DNA of 16,338 nucleotides. Source: Pseudomonadota bacterium (GTDB lineage: Bacteria; Pseudomonadota; Gammaproteobacteria; Burkholderiales; Burkholderiaceae_D). Below, in pieces: positions 1 to 7,488 of this stretch (position 1 is the stretch's first letter; the number at the start of each line of letters is the position of its first letter). Both the position numbers and the translations under genes were made by a program. The stretch is taken from NCBI GenBank assembly GCA_023435945.1, contig JAEZLB010000036.1, positions 1 to 16,338 of the forward strand, given 5' to 3'. The notes under the pieces were generated by a model that did no database searches, was not told where the DNA came from, and saw only the letters and a list, made by a program, of their open reading frames with translations.

Positions 1-564
1 GTTGTGATGGGCCAGGTCGTCCAGCGTGCGTGGGATGCCGTTGCGATCGAAATAGTCGGGCGTGCCGCAAACTACGCGCCGGTTCTTTGCCAGCCGCAAG
101 GCGACGAAATTGGGATCGATATTGCCGCCAATGCGTATACCCAGGTCGTAACCTTCGCGAACGAGGTCCACAACCTGGTCTGTCAGATTGAACGAGATTT
201 TGACTTCGGGGTTGGCGGCAATGAAAGCAGGGCCGTGCGGCGCCACATGCTTGCGTCCGAAGGCGGCAGGAGCTGAAACAATCAAATGTCCGGTTGCCTT
301 GTGTCGCCCTTTCGATACAATGCGGTCTGCGATATCCAGCTCTTTCAAGAGCTTTTTGCAGTGGTCCAGATATACGGCACCCTGTTCAGTGAGTGTGAGA
401 TGACGCGTCGTTCTATGCATGAGTTTGACGCCCAAGCGTTTCTCCAGAGCATCGATCCGGCGTCCCAGCATGACGGGCGTAATGTTCTGAGCTAAGGCGG
501 CACGTGCCAGGCTGCCTTTTTCTACTGCCTCGACAAAAGCTTCTATTTGAGTCAGTTTATCCAT
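1..564 (-). CDS. LysR-type transcriptional regulator, C-terminus beyond window edge
   Basis: The minus strand is open from an ATG at 564 to the window edge, giving the first 188 residues of a protein usually about 300 long. The start MDKLTQIEAFVEAVEKGS followed by a winged helix-turn-helix and the segment RRIDALEKRLGVKLMHRTTR (about 35-54) is typical of LysR DNA-binding domains. The part after about residue 90 (VSAPAAFGRKHVAP, then DLVREGYDLGIRIGG) is the first half of the effector-binding fold and resembles the CrgA-like branch. It is divergent from gcl with 131 bp between the starts, so it probably controls the glyoxylate pathway and its own expression. The effector is unknown; glyoxylate or a pathway intermediate is a guess. 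The Shine-Dalgarno sequence is weak. The domain call is firm; the regulatory target is inferred from position. Confidence 0.9.
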   Translation of the reverse strand, partial: MDKLTQIEAFVEAVEKGSLARAALAQNITPVMLGRRIDALEKRLGVKLMHRTTRHLTLTEQGAVYLDHCKKLLKELDIADRIVSKGRHKATGHLIVSAPAAFGRKHVAPHGPAFIAANPEVKISFNLTDQVVDLVREGYDLGIRIGGNIDPNFVALRLAKNRRVVCGTPDYFDRNGIPRTLDDLAHHN

Positions 565-573
565 ATCTGGATT

Positions 574-596
574 ATTCCATACTTAAAGTATCGAAT
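574..596. promoter_or_regulatory. Candidate LysR operator in the lysR-gcl gap
   Basis: Two 11-bp arms, ATTCCATACTT and AAGTATCGAAT, flank a central A at 585 and are complementary except at one pair. The core contains the T-N11-A arrangement typical of LysR recognition sites. The palindrome lies just upstream of the regulator's own start. It is about 64 bp upstream of a likely gcl transcription start near 649-650 (weak -10 TATAGC at 637-642), the usual place for a LysR recognition site. The dyad is seen directly; its role is inferred. Confidence 0.55.
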
Positions 597-623
597 AAAA
601 CGATTTTTTGTGTTCTTATCAAA

Positions 624-647
624 CTAATTAATTAGGTATAGCATACC
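624..647. promoter_or_regulatory. Overlapping dyads near the gcl promoter
   Basis: A perfect 12-bp palindrome, CTAATTAATTAG (624-635), abuts a second inverted repeat, GGTAT-AGC-ATACC (635-647), which includes the possible -10 TATAGC at 637-642. There is no good -35 hexamer 17 bp upstream, as expected for an activator-dependent promoter. These could be activation half-sites for the divergent LysR protein or a site for another factor. Confidence 0.35.
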
Positions 648-695
648 AGCACAAATATCTGTTCGAGTTTTAACATTCCATTTTGGAGACGCAAC

Positions 696-2438
696 ATGGC
701 AAAAATGACTGCGGCCGAAGCGGCTGTATATGTAATGGAGAAAGAGGGCATCACCACCGCTTTCGGTGTGCCTGGCGCTGCCATTAACCCCCTGTACGCC
801 GGCCTGCGCAAGCGTGGCACCATCCAGCACTACCTGGCACGCCACGTAGAAGGCGCTTCGCACATGGCTGAAGGTTATACCCGTGCGAAAGCAGGCAATA
901 TCGGTATCTGTATCGGTACTTCCGGCCCTGCTGGCACCGACATGATCACCGGTCTGTATTCGGCATCTGCTGACTCCATTCCCATTCTCTGCATCACCGG
1001 TCAGGCACCGCGTTCCCGTATCTATAAGGAAGACTTCCAGGCGGTAGATATCGAATCGATCGCCAAGCCCGTGACCAAATGGGCCGTGACCGTGCGTGAG
1101 CCAGCGCTGGTGCCGCGCGTGTTCCAGCAAGCTTTCCACCTGATGCGCTCCGGCCGTCCTGGCCCTGTGCTGATCGACCTGCCGTTCGACGTGCAAGTGG
1201 CGCAGATCGAATTCGATCCCGATACCTACGAGCCCCTGCCAGTCTACAAACCCAAAGCATCGCGCGCTCAAATCGAAAAAGCGCTGACCATGCTGAACGA
1301 AGCAGAGCGTCCGCTGATCACTGCTGGCGGCGGCATCATCAATGCAGACGCTTCCGATCTGCTGGTGCAATTTGCTGAAACCGTTGGCGTGCCGGTTATC
1401 CCAACCCTGATGGGCTGGGGCTCGATCGCTGACGACCATCCTCTGATGGCAGGTATGGCCGGTCTGCAAACCAGCCACCGCTACGGTAACGCCACCATGC
1501 TGGCTTCCGACTTTGCGCTGGGCATTGGTAACCGTTGGGCGAACCGTCACACCGGTTCCGTAGAAGTGTTCACCAAAGGCCGTAAGTTCGTTCACGTTGA
1601 TATCGAACCGCCCCAGATCGGCCGTGTATTCGGTCCTGACTATGGCATCGTGTCCGACGCCAAAGCCGCGCTGGAGTTGTTCGTCGAAGTGGCAAAAGAA
1701 TGGAAAGCCGCTGGCAAGCTGAAAGACCGTTCGGCATGGGTGAAAGAGTGCCAGGAACGCAAACGCACCATGCTGCGCAAGTCTGACTTCGACAACGTGC
1801 CGGTCAAGCCCATCCGTGTCTACGAAGAGATGAACAAATTCTTCGGCAAGGATGTGCGTTACGTGGCTTCCATCGGTCTGTCGCAGATCGCTGCTGCCCA
1901 ATTCCTGCACGTGTACAAACCGCGCAGCTGGATTAACTGCGGTCAGGCAGGCCCGTTAGGCTGGACCATCCCCGCAGCGCTGGGTGTGCGCGCTTCGGAT
2001 CCGACCAGCGATATCGTGGCGATTTCCGGCGACTATGACTTCCAGTTCCTGATCGAAGAGCTGGCAGTTGGCGCACAGTTCAAGCTGCCGTACATCCACG
2101 TTCTGGTCAATAACTCTTATCTCGGCCTGATTCGTCAGTCGCAGCGTAATTTCGACATGGATTACTGCGTGCAGTTGTCCTTCGAGAATATCAATGCGCC
2201 TGAACTGAATGGTTATGGTGTGGACCACGTGGCCGTGATCGAAGGCCTGGGCTGTAAGGCTATCCGTGTGTTCAAGCCGGAAGAGATTGCTCCTGCTTTC
2301 GCAAAAGCTCGCGAACTGATGAAAGAGTTCAGCGTTCCTGTCGTAGTGGAAGTGATCCTCGAACGCGTGACGAACATCTCGATGGGCACCGAAATCGACG
2401 CCATCAACGAGTTTGAAGAAGTTATCGACCTCAAATAA
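696..2438 (+). CDS. gcl: Glyoxylate carboligase (tartronate-semialdehyde synthase)
   Basis: A cytoplasmic ThDP- and FAD-dependent enzyme that condenses two glyoxylates to tartronate semialdehyde and CO2. The 580-residue product has the usual three-domain layout: ThDP pyrimidine domain (about 1-165), FAD-type central domain (about 190-330), and ThDP pyrophosphate domain (about 370-550). The pyrophosphate domain carries the metal/diphosphate motif [16 protein letters not shown] ending in LVNN. At the position where most family members have the activating glutamate there is valine 51 ([15 protein letters not shown]), the hallmark that separates Gcl from acetolactate synthase. GGAG lies 9 nt before the ATG. 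The stop is followed 24 bp later by hyi. Codon choice is strongly biased (CTG, CGT, GGC, ACC), suggesting high expression. Identification is very secure; E. coli Gcl is slightly longer (593 residues). Confidence 0.97.
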   Translation: MAKMTAAEAAVYVMEKEGITTAFGVPGAAINPLYAGLRKRGTIQHYLARHVEGASHMAEGYTRAKAGNIGICIGTSGPAGTDMITGLYSASADSIPILCITGQAPRSRIYKEDFQAVDIESIAKPVTKWAVTVREPALVPRVFQQAFHLMRSGRPGPVLIDLPFDVQVAQIEFDPDTYEPLPVYKPKASRAQIEKALTMLNEAERPLITAGGGIINADASDLLVQFAETVGVPVIPTLMGWGSIADDHPLMAGMAGLQTSHRYGNATMLASDFALGIGNRWANRHTGSVEVFTKGRKFVHVDIEPPQIGRVFGPDYGIVSDAKAALELFVEVAKEWKAAGKLKDRSAWVKECQERKRTMLRKSDFDNVPVKPIRVYEEMNKFFGKDVRYVASIGLSQIAAAQFLHVYKPRSWINCGQAGPLGWTIPAALGVRASDPTSDIVAISGDYDFQFLIEELAVGAQFKLPYIHVLVNNSYLGLIRQSQRNFDMDYCVQLSFENINAPELNGYGVDHVAVIEGLGCKAIRVFKPEEIAPAFAKARELMKEFSVPVVVEVILERVTNISMGTEIDAINEFEEVIDLK

Positions 2439-2462
2439 TCACCAGCATAGAAAGGAATCGCT

Positions 2463-3242
2463 ATGCCAAAACTGGCAGCTAATCTGACGATGTTGTTCAA
2501 TGAAGTCGATTTTCTGAACCGCTTCGATGAAGCGGCGAAAGCCGGCTTTAAAGGAGTCGAATTCCTGTTTCCGTACGACTTCACCGTCGAACAGATCAAG
2601 GAAAAACTGACTTCCAACAATCTGGAACTGGTGTTGCACAATCTGCCAGCAGGTAACTGGGCAGGTGGCGAGCGCGGTATCGCTTGCCATCCGGATCGTG
2701 TCGCTGAGTTCGAAGAGGGTGTGGGCAAAGCCATTACTTATGCGAAGGCCTTGGGCGTGAAGCAGGTGAACTGCCTCGCCGGCATCAAGCCGCAAGGCGT
2801 ATCCGATGCCGACGCTCGTGCCACGCTGGTAAAGAATCTGAAATTCGCGGCTGACAAGCTGAAAGCTGAAGGTATCCGTCTGTTGATCGAGCCGATCAAC
2901 ACCTTCGATATCCCTGGCTTCTTCCTGTCGGGCACGCAGCAAGCCGTAGATATCATCAAGGATACCGGTTCGGATAATGTCTTCGTGCAGTACGACATCT
3001 ATCACATGCAACGCATGGAAGGCGAGCTGGCCAATACCATCAAGGCCAACCTCGCTTTCATCAAGCATGTGCAATTGGCGGACAATCCAGGCCGTTTCGA
3101 ACCGGGTACCGGCGAGATCAATTACCACTTCTTGTTTAAATTCCTAGACGAGATCGGTTACGATGGTTGGATCGGTTGCGAGTACAAGCCCAAAGCGGGT
3201 ACCGTGGCCGGTTTGGGTTGGCGTGCAGCACACGGTTGCTAA
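2463..3242 (+). CDS. hyi: Hydroxypyruvate isomerase
   Basis: Interconverts hydroxypyruvate and tartronate semialdehyde in the cytoplasm. The product has 259 residues, matching the family's usual length of about 258, and forms a single xylose-isomerase-like TIM barrel. The opening MPKLAANLTMLFNEVDFLNR and the motif LLIEPINTFDIPGFFLSGTQ are characteristic. The two metal-binding, catalytic glutamates correspond to E143 (IEPIN) and E240 (IGCEYKP). AAGGA precedes the ATG at a good distance. It sits 24 bp after gcl and is probably co-transcribed with it. A hairpin terminator follows the stop, so transcription may be reduced before glxR. Codon use is biased like that of gcl. Confidence 0.95.
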   Translation: MPKLAANLTMLFNEVDFLNRFDEAAKAGFKGVEFLFPYDFTVEQIKEKLTSNNLELVLHNLPAGNWAGGERGIACHPDRVAEFEEGVGKAITYAKALGVKQVNCLAGIKPQGVSDADARATLVKNLKFAADKLKAEGIRLLIEPINTFDIPGFFLSGTQQAVDIIKDTGSDNVFVQYDIYHMQRMEGELANTIKANLAFIKHVQLADNPGRFEPGTGEINYHFLFKFLDEIGYDGWIGCEYKPKAGTVAGLGWRAAHGC

Positions 3243-3255
3243 GCAACATCCAAGT

Positions 3256-3285
3256 AAACAGGCTGGCATAACCGGCCTGTTTTTC
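3256..3285 (+). terminator. Rho-independent terminator after hyi
   Basis: The stem ACAGGCTGG / CCGGCCTGT (3258-3280, one G·T pair) has a CATAA loop and is followed directly by TTTT. Leading A residues extend the stem into the T tract. It lies inside the apparent glyoxylate operon, between hyi and glxR, so it either ends the gcl-hyi transcript or attenuates it. Confidence 0.75.
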
Positions 3286-3318
3286 TGAAACCTGGAAATT
3301 TAATTTGTGGAGATTAGC

Positions 3319-4206
3319 ATGGCAAAAGTTGGATTTATTGGCCTGGGCATCATGGGCGCACCTATGGCAGGTCATCTGCTCAAAGGCGGTCACACCCTGT
3401 ATGTGCACGACGTCAAGGCTCCGCCGGCTGAACTGATTGAGGGTGGCGCTATCGCGTGCGCAAGCGGTGCAGAAGTTGCCAAAAATGCGGACATTATCAT
3501 CACCATGGTGCCGGATACCCCGCACGTGGCAGCAGTACTGTTTGGTGAAAACGGCGTAGCCGCTGGTATATCCAAAGGCAAGATCGTGGTCGACATGAGC
3601 TCGATTTCGCCGATCGAAACCAAAGAGTTCGCTAAGAAAATCAACGAACTGGGCGCAGAATATCTGGACGCTCCCGTATCGGGCGGTGAAGTAGGTGCGA
3701 AAGCCGCTTCCCTGACCATCATGGTTGGCGGTCCGGAAAGCGCATTCAATACCGTTAAGCCTCTGTTCGACCTGATGGGTAAAAACATTACCCTGGTTGG
3801 CGGCAATGGTGACGGCCAAACCTGTAAAGTGGCCAACCAGATCATCGTAGCTCTGAACATCGAAGCCGTGGGTGAAGCACTGCTGTTTGCATCCAAAATG
3901 GGCGCGGATCCGGGCAAAGTGCGCCAGGCTCTGATGGGTGGCTTCGCTGCCTCCCGTATCCTGGAAGTGCACGGCGAACGCATGATCAAGCGTACGTTCA
4001 ACCCAGGCTTCCGCATCGAACTGCACCAGAAAGACCTGAACCTGGCATTGCAAAACGCCAAGGCGGTCGGTCTGTCTCTGCCCAACACCGCAACTGCACA
4101 GGAACTGTTCAACACCTGTGCAGCTCACGGCGGCAAGGCATGGGACCACTCGGCACTGGTTCGTGCACTCGAAATCATGGGTAACCATGAGATCGCTAAA
4201 GGCTAA
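3319..4206 (+). CDS. glxR: 2-hydroxy-3-oxopropionate (tartronate semialdehyde) reductase
   Basis: Reduces tartronate semialdehyde to D-glycerate with NAD(P)H. The 295-residue product belongs to the beta-hydroxyacid dehydrogenase family: Rossmann motif GFIGLGIMGAPMAG at the N-terminus, substrate-binding signature DAPVSGGEVGAKAASLTIMV, and catalytic lysine K170 in GQTCKVANQIIV. The all-helical C-terminal domain ends HSALVRALEIMGNHEIAKG. An upstream in-frame GTG at 3307 would add four residues. The ATG at 3319 is preferred because GGAG (3309-3312) sits six bases before it and MAKVGFIGLG matches the family start. It is flanked by terminators on both sides, so it may have its own promoter in the 76-bp gap after hyi. 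The codon bias suggests high expression. Confidence 0.95.
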   Translation: MAKVGFIGLGIMGAPMAGHLLKGGHTLYVHDVKAPPAELIEGGAIACASGAEVAKNADIIITMVPDTPHVAAVLFGENGVAAGISKGKIVVDMSSISPIETKEFAKKINELGAEYLDAPVSGGEVGAKAASLTIMVGGPESAFNTVKPLFDLMGKNITLVGGNGDGQTCKVANQIIVALNIEAVGEALLFASKMGADPGKVRQALMGGFAASRILEVHGERMIKRTFNPGFRIELHQKDLNLALQNAKAVGLSLPNTATAQELFNTCAAHGGKAWDHSALVRALEIMGNHEIAKG

Positions 4207-4222
4207 TTGCTGAGGTTGTAAA

Positions 4223-4259
4223 AAAAGTCCTCCGTGCCCGCTGGCGTGGAGGGCTTTTG
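4223..4259 (+). terminator. Rho-independent terminator after glxR
   Basis: A 14-bp stem, AAGTCCTCCGTGCC / GGCGTGGAGGGCTT, contains three G·T wobbles and a CGCT loop. It is preceded by A residues and followed by TTTTG. It separates glxR from the glycerate kinase gene. The wobbles make it asymmetric, favouring plus-strand RNA. Confidence 0.75.
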
Positions 4260-4363
4260 TTTAGTTGTGGAGCTTGGTTATAAAGCCTGATGGCTAAGCT
4301 TAGTTTTATAGATTTACCAGTTATTGAATAATCAGATTCACTCAAGGAATGGGAAGTACCCCT
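4260..4363 (+). promoter_or_regulatory. Gap before glycerate kinase, possible promoter region
   Basis: This AT-rich gap follows a terminator, so the downstream kinase and pyk need read-through or their own promoter. Small dyads are visible: AGCC-TGAT-GGCT (4284-4295) and TTATT-G-AATAA (4321-4331). No -35/-10 pair stands out. The dyads do not resemble the candidate LysR operator upstream of gcl. Confidence 0.3.
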
Positions 4364-5635
4364 ATGCCCGCTTTGGATAACCCGCGCCAGTTTTTGCTTG
4401 ATCTTTACAATAGCGCTGTGGACGCTGTCAGTGCTGAAAAATGTCTGCCGCAATGGCTCCCTGAGCCGCCAGTTAATGGTCGTACGCTCGTCATCGGCGC
4501 AGGCAAGGGCGCAGCAGCAATGGCTGCCGCAGTGGAAAAACACTGGAAGGGGGAGATCTCCGGGCTGGTCGTAACGCGTTATGGTCATGGCGCAGACTGC
4601 AAGTGCATTGAAGTCGTGGAAGCGGCGCATCCGGTGCCGGATGAAGCGGGTCGCCAAGCCGCTGCGCGCATGATGGAGATGGTCAAGGGCTTGACCGAAA
4701 ATGATTTGGTGTTGTGCCTGATTTCCGGCGGCGGCTCGGCCTTGCTAGCTTTGCCTGCAGCCGATATTACCCTGGAGCAGAAGCAGGCGCTAAATAAGGC
4801 TTTATTAAAGAGCGGCGCCGCGATCGGCGAAATGAATTGCGTGCGCAAGCACCTGTCCGCTATCAAGGGCGGCCGTCTGGCGCTGGCCTGTGCTCCTGCG
4901 CGCGTGGTAAGCCTGCTGATCTCCGATGTGCCGGGCGACGACCCAGGCGTGATCGCCAGTGGCGCAACCTTGCCGGATCCGACCACTTGCGAAGATTCGC
5001 TCGCCATCCTGAAAAAATACAATATCGATATCCCTGACAACGTGCGCAAGCATCTGGAGTCGGGTGCCGGCGAGACGCCTAAACCGGGCGACCCGCGTTT
5101 TGCGCGCAATTCTCACCATATCATCGCTACTGCCAATCAATCCCTGGAAGCTGCCGCTGAAAAGGCGCGGGCTGCTGGTATTACCCCTTACATCCTGTCC
5201 GATGACATTGAGGGCGAGGCACGCGATATTGGCAAGATGCACGCCGCAATTGCCAAGCAAGTTGCTCTGCACAATCAGCCTTTCACCAAGCCTTGCGTCA
5301 TCCTATCCGGTGGTGAAACCACGGTAACGGTACGGGGCAATGGCCGGGGTGGTCGCAATGCGGAATTTCTGCTGAGCCTGGCGGCGACGCTGGATGGTCA
5401 TCCCGGCATTTATGCGATTGCCAGCGATACCGACGGGATCGACGGTTCGGAAGACAACGCAGGAGCGTTGTATCAACCAGACAGCATCAGCCGCGCTGCA
5501 GCGCTTGGTTTGCGGCCCCGGGCTATGCTGGATAACAATGATGGTTACGGTTTTTTTAGTGCGTTGGGGGACTTGGTAGTGACTGGTCCTACGCGCACCA
5601 ATGTCAATGATTTTCGGGCCATTCTGATCGTATAA
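4364..5635 (+). CDS. ttuD: Glycerate 2-kinase, TtuD/GckA type (often annotated hydroxypyruvate reductase)
   Basis: Phosphorylates D-glycerate, most likely to 2-phosphoglycerate, feeding enolase and pyruvate kinase. The 423 residues show the DUF4147 N-terminal domain (about 3-240) and the MOFRL C-terminal domain (about 300-420). Visible motifs are the GAGKGAAAMA nucleotide-binding region, CLISGGGSALL (SGGG at about 121-124), NCVRKHLSAIKGGRLA, LLISDVPGDDPGVIASG, and the MOFRL blocks ILSGGETTVTVRG and RGGRNAEFLL, then ASDTDGIDGSEDNAGA. An ATG at 4349 would add five residues but directly touches AAGGA, so the ATG at 4364 is preferred. Older databases call this family hydroxypyruvate reductase. 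The context with Gcl, Hyi and GlxR supports the kinase role. pyk follows closely. Codon bias is weaker than in gcl. Confidence 0.9.
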   Translation: MPALDNPRQFLLDLYNSAVDAVSAEKCLPQWLPEPPVNGRTLVIGAGKGAAAMAAAVEKHWKGEISGLVVTRYGHGADCKCIEVVEAAHPVPDEAGRQAAARMMEMVKGLTENDLVLCLISGGGSALLALPAADITLEQKQALNKALLKSGAAIGEMNCVRKHLSAIKGGRLALACAPARVVSLLISDVPGDDPGVIASGATLPDPTTCEDSLAILKKYNIDIPDNVRKHLESGAGETPKPGDPRFARNSHHIIATANQSLEAAAEKARAAGITPYILSDDIEGEARDIGKMHAAIAKQVALHNQPFTKPCVILSGGETTVTVRGNGRGGRNAEFLLSLAATLDGHPGIYAIASDTDGIDGSEDNAGALYQPDSISRAAALGLRPRAMLDNNDGYGFFSALGDLVVTGPTRTNVNDFRAILIV

Positions 5636-5702
5636 GCAGTAACTTCACTTGATCCCGCGAATCAGTTTTTGCAGTCACTTCTCTCTATACGGAAAAATTA
5701 AA

Positions 5703-7124
5703 ATGCGACGTCAACGCAATGCCAAAATCATCGCAACCTTGGGACCGGCCAGTTCCAGCAAAGAGACAATCCTGGCATTGTTTGAAGCGGGAGCCGATGT
5801 ATTCCGCTTCAATTTTAGCCATGGCACTCAGGAAGACCATCGAATTCGTTATGAAACCGTGCGCGAAGTAGAGCGCATGGTCGGTCGCCCGATCGCGATC
5901 CTCGCAGACTTGCAAGGTCCCAAGCTGCGTATCGGTACCCTGGCAGAAGGCAAGATCATGCTGGTCCCGGGCGCTGAATTCACGCTCGACCGTGACCCGA
6001 CTCCAGGTAACGTGGAGCGTGTTTGTTTGCCTCACCCAGAACTGTTCCAGGCTATCGAGCCTGGTCAATCGTTGCTGCTGGACGACGGCAAGCTGCGCCT
6101 GCAAGTGATCGATACCGACGGAAAAAGCCGAATGCGTACCCGTGTGGTAACCGGTGGCCCGCTGTCCGATCGTAAGGGCGTGAACGTGCCTGACGCAGTC
6201 CTGCCTATTCCTGTATTGACCGAGAAAGACCGCAAGGATCTGGAATTTGCACTGAGCCTGGGCGTGGAGTGGGTGGCACTGTCCTTCGTTCAGACGGCTG
6301 ACGATCTGATCGAAGCACGCGAACTGATTGGTAACCGCGCAGCACTGATGACCAAGCTGGAAAAACCGCAAGCCATGCACTGTCTGGACGACATCGTACG
6401 CTTATCCGATTCGGTAATGGTGGCTCGTGGTGACCTGGGTGTGGAACTGCCTCCCGAGCAAGTGCCGGGCGCACAGAAACGTATCGTGCGCGCTTGCCGT
6501 CAACACGGTAAGCCTTGCATTATCGCGACCCAGATGCTGGAATCGATGATCAGCTCGCCAACCCCGACTCGTGCTGAATCCTCCGACGTGGCACACGCTA
6601 TCTATGACGGCGTGGACTCCGTGATGCTGTCTGCAGAATCGGCAAGTGGTGCGTATCCGGTGCAGGCTGTTGCGATGATGGATCGCATCATCCGCGAAGT
6701 TGAACAGGACCCGCTGTATCGCAACATGATGGACGCGCAGCATCAGGCTCCGCTGCCAACACACGGTGATGCAATCTGCTCCGCGCTGCGTAGCGTAACC
6801 GAAATCATCGGTGCCAGCGCAACCGTGACATATACGACTTCTGGCCACAGCAGTATGCGTGCCGCCCGTGAACGTCCTACGGCGCCTATCCTGAGCATCA
6901 CGCCACAAATCGCTACTGCTCGCCGCCTGGCCGTAGTCTGGGGTGTGCACTCGACCGTTAGCCCGGACGTGTACAGCGTAGATGAAATGGTGGCTGTCGC
7001 TACCAAGACTGCGGTCAACGAAGGCTTTGCCGAACCCGGTGGCCAGATCGTGATCGCAGCGGGTACGCCATTCGGTCAATCCGGTTCGACCAATCTGCTG
7101 CGTATTGCACAAGTTCCGCGTTAA
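5703..7124 (+). CDS. pyk: Pyruvate kinase
   Basis: Transfers phosphate from phosphoenolpyruvate to ADP, giving pyruvate and ATP, and so completes conversion of glycerate to pyruvate. The 473-residue product has the usual barrel: RRQRNAKIIATLGPASS at the N-terminus, ADVFRFNFSHG with R35 (most homologs have Leu where F36 lies), ADLQGPKLRIG, the active-site MTKLEKPQA with K218 and E220, VARGDLGVELP, ATQMLESMI, and the C-terminal allosteric-type domain from about 345. A TTG at 5649 could extend the N-terminus by 18 residues, but that part is not family-like, so the ATG at 5703 (weak GGA about 10 bases upstream) is preferred. It sits 67 bp after the glycerate kinase gene, and a pyk paralogue in a glyoxylate cluster is a known Burkholderiales arrangement. 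The genome may also have a general glycolytic copy. Confidence 0.95.
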   Translation: MRRQRNAKIIATLGPASSSKETILALFEAGADVFRFNFSHGTQEDHRIRYETVREVERMVGRPIAILADLQGPKLRIGTLAEGKIMLVPGAEFTLDRDPTPGNVERVCLPHPELFQAIEPGQSLLLDDGKLRLQVIDTDGKSRMRTRVVTGGPLSDRKGVNVPDAVLPIPVLTEKDRKDLEFALSLGVEWVALSFVQTADDLIEARELIGNRAALMTKLEKPQAMHCLDDIVRLSDSVMVARGDLGVELPPEQVPGAQKRIVRACRQHGKPCIIATQMLESMISSPTPTRAESSDVAHAIYDGVDSVMLSAESASGAYPVQAVAMMDRIIREVEQDPLYRNMMDAQHQAPLPTHGDAICSALRSVTEIIGASATVTYTTSGHSSMRAARERPTAPILSITPQIATARRLAVVWGVHSTVSPDVYSVDEMVAVATKTAVNEGFAEPGGQIVIAAGTPFGQSGSTNLLRIAQVPR

Positions 7125-7145
7125 TCATTACGCGATCGCTCTGCG

Positions 7146-7179
7146 AAAAGGGATGTGTCTTCGGGCACATCCCTTTTTT
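7146..7179 (+). terminator. Rho-independent terminator after pyk, UUCG loop
   Basis: The stem GGGATGTGTC / GGCACATCCC closes a TTCG tetraloop and is followed by six T, with A residues in front. It is the strongest terminator in the window and marks the end of the glycerate cluster. Confidence 0.92.
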
Positions 7180-7428
7180 ATTGGCTATGCTTATTGAGGT
7201 GGGTGAGAAGCGTGTAGATAGTGCGGTCCACTATAGGCAGCAGATGGTTGAAAAGGCTTCAATGAGCATATTGCCGATCTGTAGTGTCCCGATCTGTAGT
7301 GTCGGGTAACAATCCAGGCTATATAGAGGGTTGATAGAGGTCGCGCTGGGGACGCTGGATAAACAATATTAGGAAGAGACTAAGTTGATGAGGGGATTCA
7401 AAGGAGAAGGGTTCAGCCGGAGAAGAAT
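7180..7428. other. Non-coding gap between the glycerate and oxalate blocks
   Basis: There is no convincing gene on either strand between two convergent terminators. The only visible structure is a 15-bp tandem duplication (7274-7303), listed separately. Composition is less regular than the flanking genes. Confidence 0.5.
7274..7303. repeat. Tandem 15-bp repeat, two exact copies
   Basis: CCGATCTGTAGTGTC occurs twice back to back (7274-7288 and 7289-7303). The second copy also forms a CCCGA / TCGGG inverted repeat (7288-7306). It could be slippage or a protein-binding site. No third copy or spacer pattern is present. Confidence 0.8.
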
Positions 7429-7457
7429 AAAAAAACGGCGCCCGAAGGCGCCGTTTT
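7429..7457 (-). terminator. Rho-independent terminator after frc
   Basis: Read on the minus strand, a perfect CGGCGCC / GGCGCCG stem with a TTCG loop is followed by seven T (7429-7435). The flanking A and T residues extend the stem. It lies 31 bp after the frc stop and faces the pyk terminator. Confidence 0.92.
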
Positions 7458-7488
7458 CATCAAGCAGATAAGCTGCTGACTGACAGTA

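Noticed and set aside
624..1910. A 428-residue open frame antisense to gcl
   Set aside because: Shadow of gcl with low-complexity His/Gln/Arg composition and no recognisable motif.
5649..5702. TTG start giving pyruvate kinase 18 extra residues
   Set aside because: Pyruvate kinases begin near RRQRNAKIIATLGP; the extra segment is not conserved in type and has no good ribosome-binding site.
7274..7306. CRISPR-like repeat
   Set aside because: Only two copies with no spacer between them, and no cas genes in the window.
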